From positions 1 to 64,000 of the forward strand of contig JBOFCO010000095.1 in assembly GCA_051646105.1 (NCBI GenBank): a stretch of DNA of 64,000 nt. The letters run 5' to 3'. Each line of letters opens with the position of its first letter. Positions within the stretch are counted from its first letter, which is position 1. The notes under the pieces were generated by a model that saw only the letters and a list, made by a program, of their open reading frames with translations, ran no database searches and was not told where the DNA came from. Shown piece after piece: positions 1 to 8,369 of this stretch. Origin of the DNA: JBOFCO01 sp051646105. Its GTDB lineage: Bacteria > Pseudomonadota > Alphaproteobacteria > Rhodobacterales > Rhodobacteraceae. A program made the position numbers and the translations under genes.

Positions 1-1500
1 GACAGGCTGGGGTGGGGCATCACGTCAAGCTATGTCGACGATCAGGACCTGTATGTCGAAAAGCTGAACCCCGACAATCCGCAGGAATATCAGTCCATCG
101 ACGGCTTCGTGCCGTTCAGGACACGCAAGACCATCATCCGCATCAAGGATGAGGCACCGCAGACCTTTACCCTGCGCTGGACAGACAATGGCCCGGTGAT
201 CCCCGGCAGCCATGCCGATCTGGCCAGCATAACGCCGCCCGGCCATGTGATTTCCGTGGCATGGACGGCGCTGGACCCCGCAGACACGACGATGACCGCC
301 GGCCTGCGTGCGATGAAGGCCCAGACCATCGACGAAGCCATCGCAGCGGGGGAGCTGTATGTAGCCCCGTCGCAGAACGTGGTTCTGGCCGACCAGACCG
401 GCATTGCCCTGCAAACCCTGGGCGCGATCCCGCGTCGCAACAGCAATCATCAAAGCCTTGGCCGTCTGCCCACCCCCGGCTGGCTGGAGGTGAACCGCTG
501 GGAAGGTCGCCTGAACTATGAGGCCAATCCCCGCTTTGTTGCCCCCGAGGGCGGCATCGTTGCCAACACCAACAACAAGCTGCTCGACCGGCCGTTTCCG
601 CAGCATGTGTCCTATGACTGGGGCGATACACAGCGCATCCAGCGCCTGACCGGGCTGTTGCAGGCGCGCGAGGTGCATACCCGCGAAAGCTTCATCGAGG
701 CGCAGCTTGATACGGTATCCGTTTCGGCCCGCGCCCTGCTGCCGCTGATCGCCGCCGACCTTTGGTTCACCAGCGAGGCAGCCCCGGAGGGCACGCCGGA
801 ACGTCTGCGCCAGCGCGCCCTGACACTGCTGGCGGAGTGGAGCGGCGAGATGAACGAGCATCTGCCAGAGCCGTTGATCTATACCGCCTGGATGCGGGCC
901 TTGCAGGAACGGCTGATCCGCGACGATCTGGGCCCGGTCGCCGATGCCCTGCCCCGCGTCGATCCGCTGTTTCTGGAACGGGTGTTTCGCAATATCGACG
1001 GCGCCTCGCTCTGGTGCGATGTGCTGCAATCCTCTGCGGTGGAAACCTGCGCCGACATCGCGCGGAAGTCGCTGGATGACGCGCTGCTGTCGCTGACCGA
1101 ACGCTATGGGTCGCTTGACAGCTGGCGTTGGGGTGACGTGCATCAGGCCACGCAGGATCATCCAGTGCTGGGCGGCACCCCGATCCTTCGGCTGATCGTG
1201 AACATCCGGCAATCGACCAGCGGCGGCGACGACACGCTGATGCGGGGCATGACGCGCGGTGCGGGGCGCGACCCCTATCTGAATGTGCACGGCGCGGGCT
1301 TTCGCGGAGTTTATGATTTCGCCGATCCGGAATCCTCGCTGTTCGTCATTTCGACCGGACAGTCGGGCCACCCGCTGTCGCGCCATTACGACGACCTGGG
1401 AGAAGTCTGGCGCAAGGGCGAATATATCCCGATGAGCCTGGATCCCGACCTTGCCCGCGCAGCAGCCGTGGGGATCACGCATCTGGTCCCGCAGCCATGA
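1..1500 (+). CDS. Penicillin acylase family protein, 3' part (5' end outside window)
   Basis: The frame is open from base 1 to the TGA at 1498-1500, giving 499 residues without the N-terminus. The family are N-terminal-nucleophile amidases, usually periplasmic, that cut themselves into two chains and hydrolyse N-acyl amides such as beta-lactams or acyl-homoserine lactones. Visible family landmarks are GWGIT and a DDQDLY stretch at the very start, TDNGPVIPG near residue 61, NNKLLDRPFP, and GQSGHPLSRHYDD near the C-terminus. These belong to the large (beta) chain, so the catalytic serine and signal peptide lie upstream of the window. It runs convergently into the DUF4241 gene. The substrate cannot be told from the sequence. 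Confidence 0.85.
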   Translation, partial: DRLGWGITSSYVDDQDLYVEKLNPDNPQEYQSIDGFVPFRTRKTIIRIKDEAPQTFTLRWTDNGPVIPGSHADLASITPPGHVISVAWTALDPADTTMTAGLRAMKAQTIDEAIAAGELYVAPSQNVVLADQTGIALQTLGAIPRRNSNHQSLGRLPTPGWLEVNRWEGRLNYEANPRFVAPEGGIVANTNNKLLDRPFPQHVSYDWGDTQRIQRLTGLLQAREVHTRESFIEAQLDTVSVSARALLPLIAADLWFTSEAAPEGTPERLRQRALTLLAEWSGEMNEHLPEPLIYTAWMRALQERLIRDDLGPVADALPRVDPLFLERVFRNIDGASLWCDVLQSSAVETCADIARKSLDDALLSLTERYGSLDSWRWGDVHQATQDHPVLGGTPILRLIVNIRQSTSGGDDTLMRGMTRGAGRDPYLNVHGAGFRGVYDFADPESSLFVISTGQSGHPLSRHYDDLGEVWRKGEYIPMSLDPDLARAAAVGITHLVPQP

Positions 1501-1507
1501 GGCGCGT

Positions 1508-2308
1508 TCAGCTTGCCGGACAAGCTGCCTGATTGCCGTAGACAATCGGGGGCAGGCGTTTCATTGCGTGCCTTGCGGCACGCGGCGTGCCGTCGACCGG
1601 ATAGGACCAGCCGTTATAAAGCACGCCGAAATCCGTGATCAGGGCGCAGGGGCATTCGGTAGCGTCAAAGCCCCAGTAGCTTGCATAAATGCCGTCCCCC
1701 CATCCGGATGAAAACACGGCATAACGATTGCCGTTTTCGCCCATGATGCTGCCGGGAACAGTGTAATCCGACAGGGCGTTGATGATCGGCTCTGCCCATG
1801 TTTCATAATGCTCTTCGTCACCCTCGTCCAACGCACCGTCAGCTTCCAGAACTGCCAGATCGGCAAAGGCCCCCGTCCCGGCGTCGACGGGATAGCCCAG
1901 ATCGCCCGCAAAAATATCGCGCAGCCGGGTCATGCCCTCGACACGGGCATTCATCCAGCGCGTCGGCCGACAGCCGGATATCCGCAATTCAGCCATTGCG
2001 GGACGTGTCGGCTCCGCCCTGTCGAACCACAGGTATACCGGGTAGCTGCCCGGCATCAGCTTCAGGGCCAGCGGTGAGGGTTGCGAAAAGGTCAGCGGGT
2101 CCATGGCCATCACGGCACCGCCCGGCACATCGATTTCCCCCAGTTCCGTAACCGTCAGACCGCGCGCATCGCGTTCTGCCTGCGAAAGCGCCAGAAGTTC
2201 AAGATTGGCCAGCGGATCGTAATAGGGCAGCACATCTCCTGCCGTCTGCGCCGGAGCGCCCGACGGAACCATTGCTGCCAGCAGGGCGGCAAGGCCGGCC
2301 CGCATCAT
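1508..2308 (-). CDS. DUF4241 domain-containing exported protein
   Basis: This is a 266-residue protein of unknown function. I place the start at the ATG at 2308-2306, which overlaps the hflX stop (ATGA) and gives a short signal peptide beginning MMRAGLAALLAAM and ending near APAQ. The longer frame upstream lies inside hflX and lacks a signal peptide. The C-terminal half carries the DUF4241 signature: SSGWGDGIYASYWGFD followed by ALITDFGVLYNGW. It is the last gene of the dusB-to-hflX minus-strand run and is probably cotranslated with hflX. Cysteines in SGCRP, TECPCAL and QAACPAS could form disulfides after export. No catalytic role can be assigned. Confidence 0.7.
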   Translation of the reverse strand: MMRAGLAALLAAMVPSGAPAQTAGDVLPYYDPLANLELLALSQAERDARGLTVTELGEIDVPGGAVMAMDPLTFSQPSPLALKLMPGSYPVYLWFDRAEPTRPAMAELRISGCRPTRWMNARVEGMTRLRDIFAGDLGYPVDAGTGAFADLAVLEADGALDEGDEEHYETWAEPIINALSDYTVPGSIMGENGNRYAVFSSGWGDGIYASYWGFDATECPCALITDFGVLYNGWSYPVDGTPRAARHAMKRLPPIVYGNQAACPAS

Positions 2309-3555
2309 CCCGTTGCGCCCATCTCGGCAAACCGCGCCTTTTGCCGTGCCGTCCACGACACAACCAGATCGAATCCCGCGTCGCCCTCGGCCTCCTCGGT
2401 CACCACACCCTCGGCGTGAAGCCAGGCGCGGCGGCGGCCGTCGGCAAAGGGCAGGTGCAGGGCTTCGCTGGTGCGTTCTTCGTCGAAGGCAGCAGAAATC
2501 GCGGCGACCAGATCGTCCAGCCCCTCGCCCGACAGCGCCGAAACCGCATGTATCCCCGGCGTACGGGCATCCTGCACACGCAGGGCGGTCCGTGTCGTCT
2601 CCGACAACATGTCGATCTTGTTCCAGACCTCGAACATCGGCACGTCTTCGTCGACACCAAGACTTTCAAGGATCGCGCCCACGTCCTCTGCCTGCTCCTC
2701 TGTCTCCTCATGCGCGATGTCGCGCACATGCAGGATCAGGTCAGCTTCCAGAACCTCCTCCAGCGTGGCGCGAAAAGCGGCGACAAGCTGGGTCGGCAGA
2801 TCGGAAATGAAGCCCACCGTATCCGACAGGATGATCTTCTTTCCGGAAGGCAGCACAAGCCCGCGCATGGTCGGGTCCAGCGTTGCGAACAGCATGTCCT
2901 TGGCCAGCACATCCGCGCCGGTCATCCGGTTGAACAGCGTGGATTTTCCGGCGTTGGTATAACCCACAAGTGCGACGACCGGATAGGGCACCTTGCGCCG
3001 CGCAGCGCGGTGCAGTTCGCGGGTCTTGACCACCTTGCCCAGTTGCCTGCGCAGGCGCATCACCTGTTCGTCAATGGCGCGGCGGTCGGCCTCGATCTGC
3101 GTTTCGCCGGGGCCGCCGACAAAGCCGAAACCACCACGCTGCCGTTCAAGGTGGGTCCAGGCCCGGACCAGCCGGGTGCGCTGATAGGACAGGGCCGCCA
3201 GTTCCACCTGCATCACGCCTTCACGGGTGCGGGCGCGGTCGGCGAAAATTTCCAGAATCAACCCGGTCCGGTCCAGCAGCTTGACGCCCCATTCCTTTTC
3301 CAGGTTGCGCTGCTGCACGGGGGTCACGGGGCCGTCGACCAGAACCAGATCGACCTCCCCTTCTTCCAGCCGCTCCTTCAGTTCTTTCACCTTGCCGGTG
3401 CCGAACAACAGGCCGGGCTGTGCGCGTGGCAGGCGCACGACCTCTGCCCCGACCACATCAAGATCGGGCAAGGCCGCAGCCAGCGAAATGGCCTCGGCAA
3501 GACCGCTTTCAGGGTCGCGCCGGGATTTTTCCGACTTCAGATCGGGGTGCAGCAC
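2305..3555 (-). CDS. hflX: GTPase HflX
   Basis: HflX is a ribosome-binding GTPase that splits stalled 70S ribosomes. The protein has the N-terminal HflX domain (FGTGKVKEL near residue 51), the glycine-rich linker RGGFGFVGGPGETQIE near 140-154, and a G domain with G1 GYTNAGKS (198-205), G3 DTVG and G4 NKID. The given start is a GTG (3555-3553) and gives 416 residues. In homologues an AYVLHPD stretch is normally internal, and here the codons before this GTG also read QAY, so the true start may be a rarer codon further upstream, next to the hfq stop at 3597. It follows hfq in the usual hfq-hflX order. Confidence 0.93.
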   Translation of the reverse strand: MLHPDLKSEKSRRDPESGLAEAISLAAALPDLDVVGAEVVRLPRAQPGLLFGTGKVKELKERLEEGEVDLVLVDGPVTPVQQRNLEKEWGVKLLDRTGLILEIFADRARTREGVMQVELAALSYQRTRLVRAWTHLERQRGGFGFVGGPGETQIEADRRAIDEQVMRLRRQLGKVVKTRELHRAARRKVPYPVVALVGYTNAGKSTLFNRMTGADVLAKDMLFATLDPTMRGLVLPSGKKIILSDTVGFISDLPTQLVAAFRATLEEVLEADLILHVRDIAHEETEEQAEDVGAILESLGVDEDVPMFEVWNKIDMLSETTRTALRVQDARTPGIHAVSALSGEGLDDLVAAISAAFDEERTSEALHLPFADGRRRAWLHAEGVVTEEAEGDAGFDLVVSWTARQKARFAEMGATG

Positions 3556-3596
3556 ATAGGCCTGTGTCCGGGCCTTGGCGGTATCTTCCGTGCCGA

Positions 3597-3830
3597 TCAG
3601 TCTTCCCCTTCGTAAAGCGAAATGGGCTGGCCCGGCATGATCGTTGAAATCGCGTGCTTGTAGACAAGCTGCGACTGGCCGTCGCGGCGCAGAAGCACGC
3701 AGAAATTGTCAAACCAGGTGATCACACCCTGAAGCTTCACACCATTGATCAGGAAGATCGTGACGGGAACCTTTGCCTTGCGCACATGGTTCAGAAAGGC
3801 GTCCTGAAGGTTCTGTTTATCGGCAGCCAT
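3597..3830 (-). CDS. hfq: RNA chaperone Hfq
   Basis: Hfq forms a hexameric ring that pairs small RNAs with mRNAs. The 77-residue protein starts MAADKQNLQDAFLN at the ATG at 3830-3828. A possible TTG start 42 bases upstream would add a tail not seen in the family. The Sm1 motif (INGVKLQGVITWFDNF) and Sm2 motif (YKHAISTIMP) are intact, and the short C-terminus is typical of alphaproteobacteria. AGAGG lies about ten bases before the ATG. Because ntrBC/ntrYX lie just upstream, some hfq transcription may come from that run as well as from a promoter in the 147-base gap after trkH. Confidence 0.97.
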   Translation of the reverse strand: MAADKQNLQDAFLNHVRKAKVPVTIFLINGVKLQGVITWFDNFCVLLRRDGQSQLVYKHAISTIMPGQPISLYEGED

Positions 3831-3870
3831 GGGTTTTTTGCCTCTGTTCTTGTCGGGTGATCGTCTGGTC

Positions 3871-3897
3871 AAAAAAAGCAGGGACCGCCTTTCGGCG
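3871..3897 (-). terminator. Weak hairpin plus T-tract downstream of trkH
   Basis: Read on the minus strand, a CGCC-GAAA-GGCG hairpin (3886-3897) is followed eight bases later by seven T residues (3871-3877). It lies about 80 bases past the trkH stop and just before hfq. The gap between stem and T-tract is longer than in a classical intrinsic terminator, so it may only attenuate read-through into hfq. A second small hairpin, CCGCC-TTT-GGCGG, sits at 3918-3930. Confidence 0.35.
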
Positions 3898-3963
3898 CCT
3901 CACGGAATCAGTATGTGCCGCCTTTGGCGGAGTTTCCAGAGCGAAAATCACGGTTTTCTGCCG

Positions 3964-3993
3964 ACTTGCGCCAGTATCTACTTGCGCCAGTAT
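3964..3993. repeat. 16-bp tandem duplication at the trkH stop codon
   Basis: ACTTGCGCCAGTAT occurs at 3964-3977 and again at 3980-3993, a period of 16. The second copy holds the last trkH codons and the stop lies between the copies, so the duplication repeats the end of the gene just beyond its stop. Confidence 0.9.
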
Positions 3994-5495
3994 TCCGGGT
4001 GGATCAGTGCGATGACGGCCAGCGTTTCCAGCCGACCGACCACCATCGCCAGCATCAGCACGATCTTTGCCACGGGATCGAGCGCGGCATAGGATACCGC
4101 ATCCTCCATCCCGTATGTGGCAAGCTGCCCGGTTGTGGTCAGTGCCGCCACCGCCATGGCGATTGCCGCGTCAAAGTCCAGTCCGGTCAGGCTAAGCGCC
4201 GCCACCACCGCTGACAGGGATGACGCGAACACCATGAAGAATATCCAGGCAAGGAACGCCCCGCTGCGGCGTTGCTGACGCGGCATCGTGCGGGCGGAGC
4301 CTACCGAGGATGGATGCACAAGCCGCTCGACCTCTCGCAGGGTGTGGGTTGCAAGGACAAGGACGCGCAGCAGCTTTACCCCGCCCGTCGTCGTGGCGAT
4401 ACCACCGCCAAAGATCGCCAGCCCGACAAGGATCACCCCCGGACTGCCCGCCCCCGACCATTGCTGCACTGTCGCCCAATGGGCCGAGACGAAGCCGTTC
4501 GTGGTCAGGAAGGACAGGCTGGTAAAGGCCGCCCCCCACAGTGTCGACAGCGCCAGCCAAAGATCACCGGCAAGGTCGACGCCAACCGCGCCGATCCAGT
4601 GACGCAGAAACAGAAAGGCCGTGACAATGCCGACGATCGCCAGCCCCAGATGCAATTCCCGATCCGACAGCCAACGGCGGAACTGACCGGGCTGCGGGTC
4701 AGTGGGAAAACTGCGGCGGGTCATACCAGCGATGAGCATGAGAAAGATCATCACTTCGCCAATTATTCCGGCGGTGCTGCCTGACAGGCCACCGACAGGC
4801 GAAATGCCACTGGTCGACAGCGTTGCCATGGCATGACAGACCGCCACCAGCGCCTCGTCCCCGGCCATGATAAGACCGATTGCCAGAACAATCGTCAGCA
4901 AGGCATAGACGGGCAGGATCGTCGCCCCATAGCGGATTATCCTTTCCGAAGGGTCCGCGACGCGCGTCGTGATCGGGGTGCGGCGGATCATCGGGCTGCT
5001 GGCATCGCCTTCCAGCATCTCGAAACCGCCCAGCCGCAGCGGCTCCAGGATTGCCACGGATGCAACCAGCATGAACCCTCCGCCCAGCCAGCCCACCGTG
5101 GCCCGCCACAGATGCAGCGATCCGCTTCCGCGCGCCTCCAGCACGCTGGCGCCTGTGGTGGTCAGGCTGGAAACCATTTCGAACCAGGCGTTGAAAAACG
5201 TGGTGTCGCGCACCGCTTCGGCCACGGGTATGGCCATGGCCAGCGGCAAAACGGCAAAACCGCCGACCAGCCCGCCAAGCTGGTCGCGCATGACACTGCC
5301 ACGCGGCCGGTTCTGCACGGCAATCGCCACCAGCGCGACCAGAACCAGCAGAACAACGGCGGAATAGAAGAAGGCCCGCGCCACGGCATGATCGCGCACC
5401 GCAAGCGCATGGGCGGCAGGCAACAGCATGGCAAGTGCGCTGATGCCGATCAGCAGCAAAAGCAGCGGCAGATCGGAAAGCTGCCGGATCATCAC
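3978..5495 (-). CDS. trkH: Trk/Ktr-type potassium transporter membrane subunit TrkH
   Basis: This is the potassium-conducting subunit in the inner membrane, gated by TrkA. At 505 residues it has about ten hydrophobic segments and the four pore loops of the family, each with a degenerate selectivity filter: TTTGAS, STSGIS, TTNGFV and TTTGQL. It begins GTG-ATG at 5495, overlapping the trkA stop, so either codon may be used and the two genes are translationally coupled. Having trkA and trkH behind ntrYX is a conserved alphaproteobacterial order. A 16-bp tandem duplication covers the stop codon. Confidence 0.94.
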   Translation of the reverse strand: MMIRQLSDLPLLLLLIGISALAMLLPAAHALAVRDHAVARAFFYSAVVLLVLVALVAIAVQNRPRGSVMRDQLGGLVGGFAVLPLAMAIPVAEAVRDTTFFNAWFEMVSSLTTTGASVLEARGSGSLHLWRATVGWLGGGFMLVASVAILEPLRLGGFEMLEGDASSPMIRRTPITTRVADPSERIIRYGATILPVYALLTIVLAIGLIMAGDEALVAVCHAMATLSTSGISPVGGLSGSTAGIIGEVMIFLMLIAGMTRRSFPTDPQPGQFRRWLSDRELHLGLAIVGIVTAFLFLRHWIGAVGVDLAGDLWLALSTLWGAAFTSLSFLTTNGFVSAHWATVQQWSGAGSPGVILVGLAIFGGGIATTTGGVKLLRVLVLATHTLREVERLVHPSSVGSARTMPRQQRRSGAFLAWIFFMVFASSLSAVVAALSLTGLDFDAAIAMAVAALTTTGQLATYGMEDAVSYAALDPVAKIVLMLAMVVGRLETLAVIALIHPEYWRK

Positions 5496-6871
5496 ACGAA
5501 GAAATCGATGGAAACTTGCAGCAGTCGCTCCACCTCGGGCACGTCGGTGGCCATGGCGAACAGCACGATCACATCACCTTCGTCCAGACGTGTGTCGGCG
5601 GTGGGCTTCACCAGCTTGTCGCGTTTCATCAAGGCGCCGACAAGCACGCCTTCGGGGAATTCGATATCCCGGATCAACTGCCCTGAAATGGGCGATGTCG
5701 ATAGAACCTGCGCCTCGATCACCTCGGCCTCTGCATCGCCGATGGAATAGATCTGCCGCACCCGTCCGTGCCGGATATGCCGCAGGATCGAGGAAACGGT
5801 GGTGGCGCGCGGGTTGATATAGGCGTCGATGTCCAGCGCGCCCATCAGGGGCAGCAGCGTCGGATCGTTGACCAGCGCCACCGCCAGCTTGCATCCGGAC
5901 TGTTTGGCGCGGACTGCGGCCAGAAGGTTGGTCTTGTCATCGTCGGTGACGACCAGCACGGCATCGGCGCGCTCGATGTTCGCTTCGGCCAGAATGTCGG
6001 CATCCAGACCGTCGCCGTGCAGGACAATGGTGCGCGTCAGCGCATCTGCGGCGGTTTCCGCGCGCGCACGGTTACGTTCGATCACCTTGGCCCTTATCCG
6101 GTCGGTGCGGCGTTCCAGCGCCTGCGCCACGAACAGCCCGACATTGCCGCCCCCGATGATAACCAGCCGCTCCTGCTTTTTCTGGGTCTTGCCGAAGATT
6201 TCCAGCGTCCGGGCCACATCTTCATTCTGGGCAAAGACATAGACCTGATCGTCGGCCTCCAGATGATCACCGGCACCGGGGGCAAACAGTTTGCCGTCGC
6301 GTCGCACGCCGGTGACAATGGCGCGCAGGGTGGAAAACAGGTCGGTCAGTTCGCGCAGGGGTGTGTTCAGCACCGGGCAGTCTTCTTCCAGCACGATCCC
6401 CAGAAGCTGCACGCGCCCGCCCAGAAAGCTTTCGGTGTCAAAGGTGGAAGGGGCAGCCAGACGTTGCAGGGCCGCTTCCGCAACCTCGCTTTCGGGGGAA
6501 ATCACCACATCGATCGGGATTTTCTCGTTCTCGAACAGGTCGGCATCAATGGCATCCGTGTAGCTGCGGGCGCGAAGGCGGGCAATCTTGCGCCGGACGC
6601 CAAAGATGGAATGCGCCATCTGGCAGGTGACCATGTTCACTTCGTCGGAATGGGTGGCCGCGATGATCAGATCGGCATCCGCCGCCCCCGCCCGCGCCAG
6701 CACGTCAGGGTAGGATGCAAAACCCGCCACCGCCTGGACGTCGAGCGTGTCGGCGATGCGGCGCACCAGATCGGCATTGCTGTCCACAACTGTGACGCTG
6801 TTTTTCTCTCCGGAAAGCTGGCGGGCAATCTGCCAGCCCACCTGCCCCGCGCCGCAGATAATCACCTTCAT
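5492..6871 (-). CDS. trkA: Trk system potassium transporter peripheral subunit TrkA
   Basis: TrkA is the cytoplasmic NAD(H)-binding regulator of TrkH. The 459 residues form two RCK units, each with a Rossmann TrkA-N domain followed by a TrkA-C domain. The first nucleotide site is CGAGQVG at residues 6-12 and the second is GGGNVGLF near 237. The ATG at 6871-6869 is preceded by a short gap to ntrX. The stop overlaps the trkH start. The length and two-unit layout match TrkA of the family. Confidence 0.95.
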   Translation of the reverse strand: MKVIICGAGQVGWQIARQLSGEKNSVTVVDSNADLVRRIADTLDVQAVAGFASYPDVLARAGAADADLIIAATHSDEVNMVTCQMAHSIFGVRRKIARLRARSYTDAIDADLFENEKIPIDVVISPESEVAEAALQRLAAPSTFDTESFLGGRVQLLGIVLEEDCPVLNTPLRELTDLFSTLRAIVTGVRRDGKLFAPGAGDHLEADDQVYVFAQNEDVARTLEIFGKTQKKQERLVIIGGGNVGLFVAQALERRTDRIRAKVIERNRARAETAADALTRTIVLHGDGLDADILAEANIERADAVLVVTDDDKTNLLAAVRAKQSGCKLAVALVNDPTLLPLMGALDIDAYINPRATTVSSILRHIRHGRVRQIYSIGDAEAEVIEAQVLSTSPISGQLIRDIEFPEGVLVGALMKRDKLVKPTADTRLDEGDVIVLFAMATDVPEVERLLQVSIDFFV

Positions 6872-6945
6872 GCCGAAAATCCCCGCTGGCCAGCGCGCCC
6901 TTCATACGCGGGACCGGGGGGAAGGGTCAATGAAGCGAGCGATGC

Positions 6946-8364
6946 TCACTCCACCCCTTCCTCTTCCTCCTCGTCCTCCAGATGCGCGACCCTGCCCCCG
7001 GCCTTGGAGCTTGTTACCACGCCCAGCGATTTCAGCTTGCGGTGCAGGGCCGACCGTTCCATGCCGACAAAACTGGCGGTGCGGCTGATGTTGCCGCCGA
7101 AGCGGTTGATCTGGGTCAGCAGGTATTCGCGTTCGAACAGTTCCCGCGCCTCGCGCAGCGGCAGGGTCGCCAGCCCACCCGACAGGACGATGCCACTGTC
7201 GTCGCCGCCGCCCGGTGCATTGCCCGGCAGTTCGCGCGCCTCGATCGGGCCGTTGCCTTCGCCCAGGATCAGCACACGCTCGACGACATTGCGCAACTGG
7301 CGGATGTTGCCCGGCCAGGCCATGGTCTGCAACGCGGCTTCTGCTTCCGTCGACAGATCGCGCAGAGGCAGGCCCTGGCTGCGATTGAATATTTCGATGA
7401 AATGACGGGCGATCAGGGGAATATCTTCCCGCCGTTCAGACAGGGGCGGCACCGCAATCGGCACAACATTCAGCCGGTCGAAAAGTTCCTGCCGGAAACG
7501 GCCTGCCGCGATTTCCGTGGCCAGATTGCGTGTGGTTGATGAAATCACCCGCATGTCCACCCGAACCTTGTCGGCGCCGCCGACACGGTTGAACTGCTGT
7601 TCCACAAGAACGCGCAGGATTTTCGACTGCGTGCCCAGCGGCATGTCGGCGACTTCATCGAAGTAGACGACCCCGCCATGCGCCTGTTCCAGCAGCCCCG
7701 GTTCCACCCCGCGTTCAGCGCTTTCGCGGCCGAACAGCACCTCTTCCATCCGCTCCGGCTCGATAGAGGCCGAAGAGACGGAAATGAACGGCGTCCCTGC
7801 CCGGTTGGAATTGGCATGGATATAGCGCGCCGCCACTTCCTTGCCCGAGCCGGGCTCACCCGTCAGCATCACGCGGCCATTGGATTTCGTCACCTTGTCA
7901 AGCTGCGCCTTGACCACCTTGAACGCGTGGCTGACCCCGACCATTTCGGTCGAGGACACATCCCGCCGCCGCAGATCGGAATTTTCGCGCCGCAACCGGC
8001 TGGTTTCCATCGCGCGGGAAATCACCACCAGCAACTGGTCGATGTTGAACGGCTTTTCGATGAAATCATAGGCGCCCTGCTTGATCGCCGCGACGGCGAT
8101 TTCGATATTGCCGTGGCCGGAAATGATGACGACGGGAATATCGGGGTTATCGCGCCGCACGGTTTTCAGGATGTCGATCCCGTCCATACGGCTGTCCTTC
8201 AGCCAGATGTCCAGGATCATCAGCGCGGGCGGTTCGGTATTGATTTCCGCCATGCAGGCATCGGAATTTGCCGCCAGCCGCGTGGTATAACCTTCGTCTT
8301 TCAGGATGTCCGAAATCAGTTCCCGGATATCGCGTTCGTCGTCAACGATCAGTATATCGCCCAT
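6946..8364 (-). CDS. ntrX: Response regulator NtrX
   Basis: NtrX is the response regulator partner of NtrY, linked to nitrogen metabolism, redox and envelope control in alphaproteobacteria. Its 472 residues comprise a receiver domain (acidic pair DDE at 9-11, phosphoacceptor Asp52 in LDIWL, Lys in EKPFN), an AAA+ domain (Walker A GEPGSGKE near 175, Walker B VVYFDEVADMP) and a Fis-type helix-turn-helix (SFVGMERSALHRKLK). The sigma-54 contact loop GAFTGA is absent: the expected place reads FGRESAERGVEPG. The C-terminus is a very acidic tail (EDEEEEEGVE). It starts six bases after the ntrY stop. Confidence 0.95.
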   Translation of the reverse strand: MGDILIVDDERDIRELISDILKDEGYTTRLAANSDACMAEINTEPPALMILDIWLKDSRMDGIDILKTVRRDNPDIPVVIISGHGNIEIAVAAIKQGAYDFIEKPFNIDQLLVVISRAMETSRLRRENSDLRRRDVSSTEMVGVSHAFKVVKAQLDKVTKSNGRVMLTGEPGSGKEVAARYIHANSNRAGTPFISVSSASIEPERMEEVLFGRESAERGVEPGLLEQAHGGVVYFDEVADMPLGTQSKILRVLVEQQFNRVGGADKVRVDMRVISSTTRNLATEIAAGRFRQELFDRLNVVPIAVPPLSERREDIPLIARHFIEIFNRSQGLPLRDLSTEAEAALQTMAWPGNIRQLRNVVERVLILGEGNGPIEARELPGNAPGGGDDSGIVLSGGLATLPLREARELFEREYLLTQINRFGGNISRTASFVGMERSALHRKLKSLGVVTSSKAGGRVAHLEDEEEEEGVE

Positions 8365-8369
8365 CTCGC

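Noticed and set aside
25..1545. A 506-codon open frame on minus opposite the penicillin-acylase gene, and many other long antisense frames such as 2272-3615 and 37398-39335
   Set aside because: They are shadows caused by high GC. They have Arg/Pro/His/Gln-rich composition, no family motifs, and lie opposite genes with clear conservation.
3831..3872. Longer Hfq from an upstream TTG
   Set aside because: It would add 14 residues not found in Hfq proteins; the internal ATG matches the family N-terminus.
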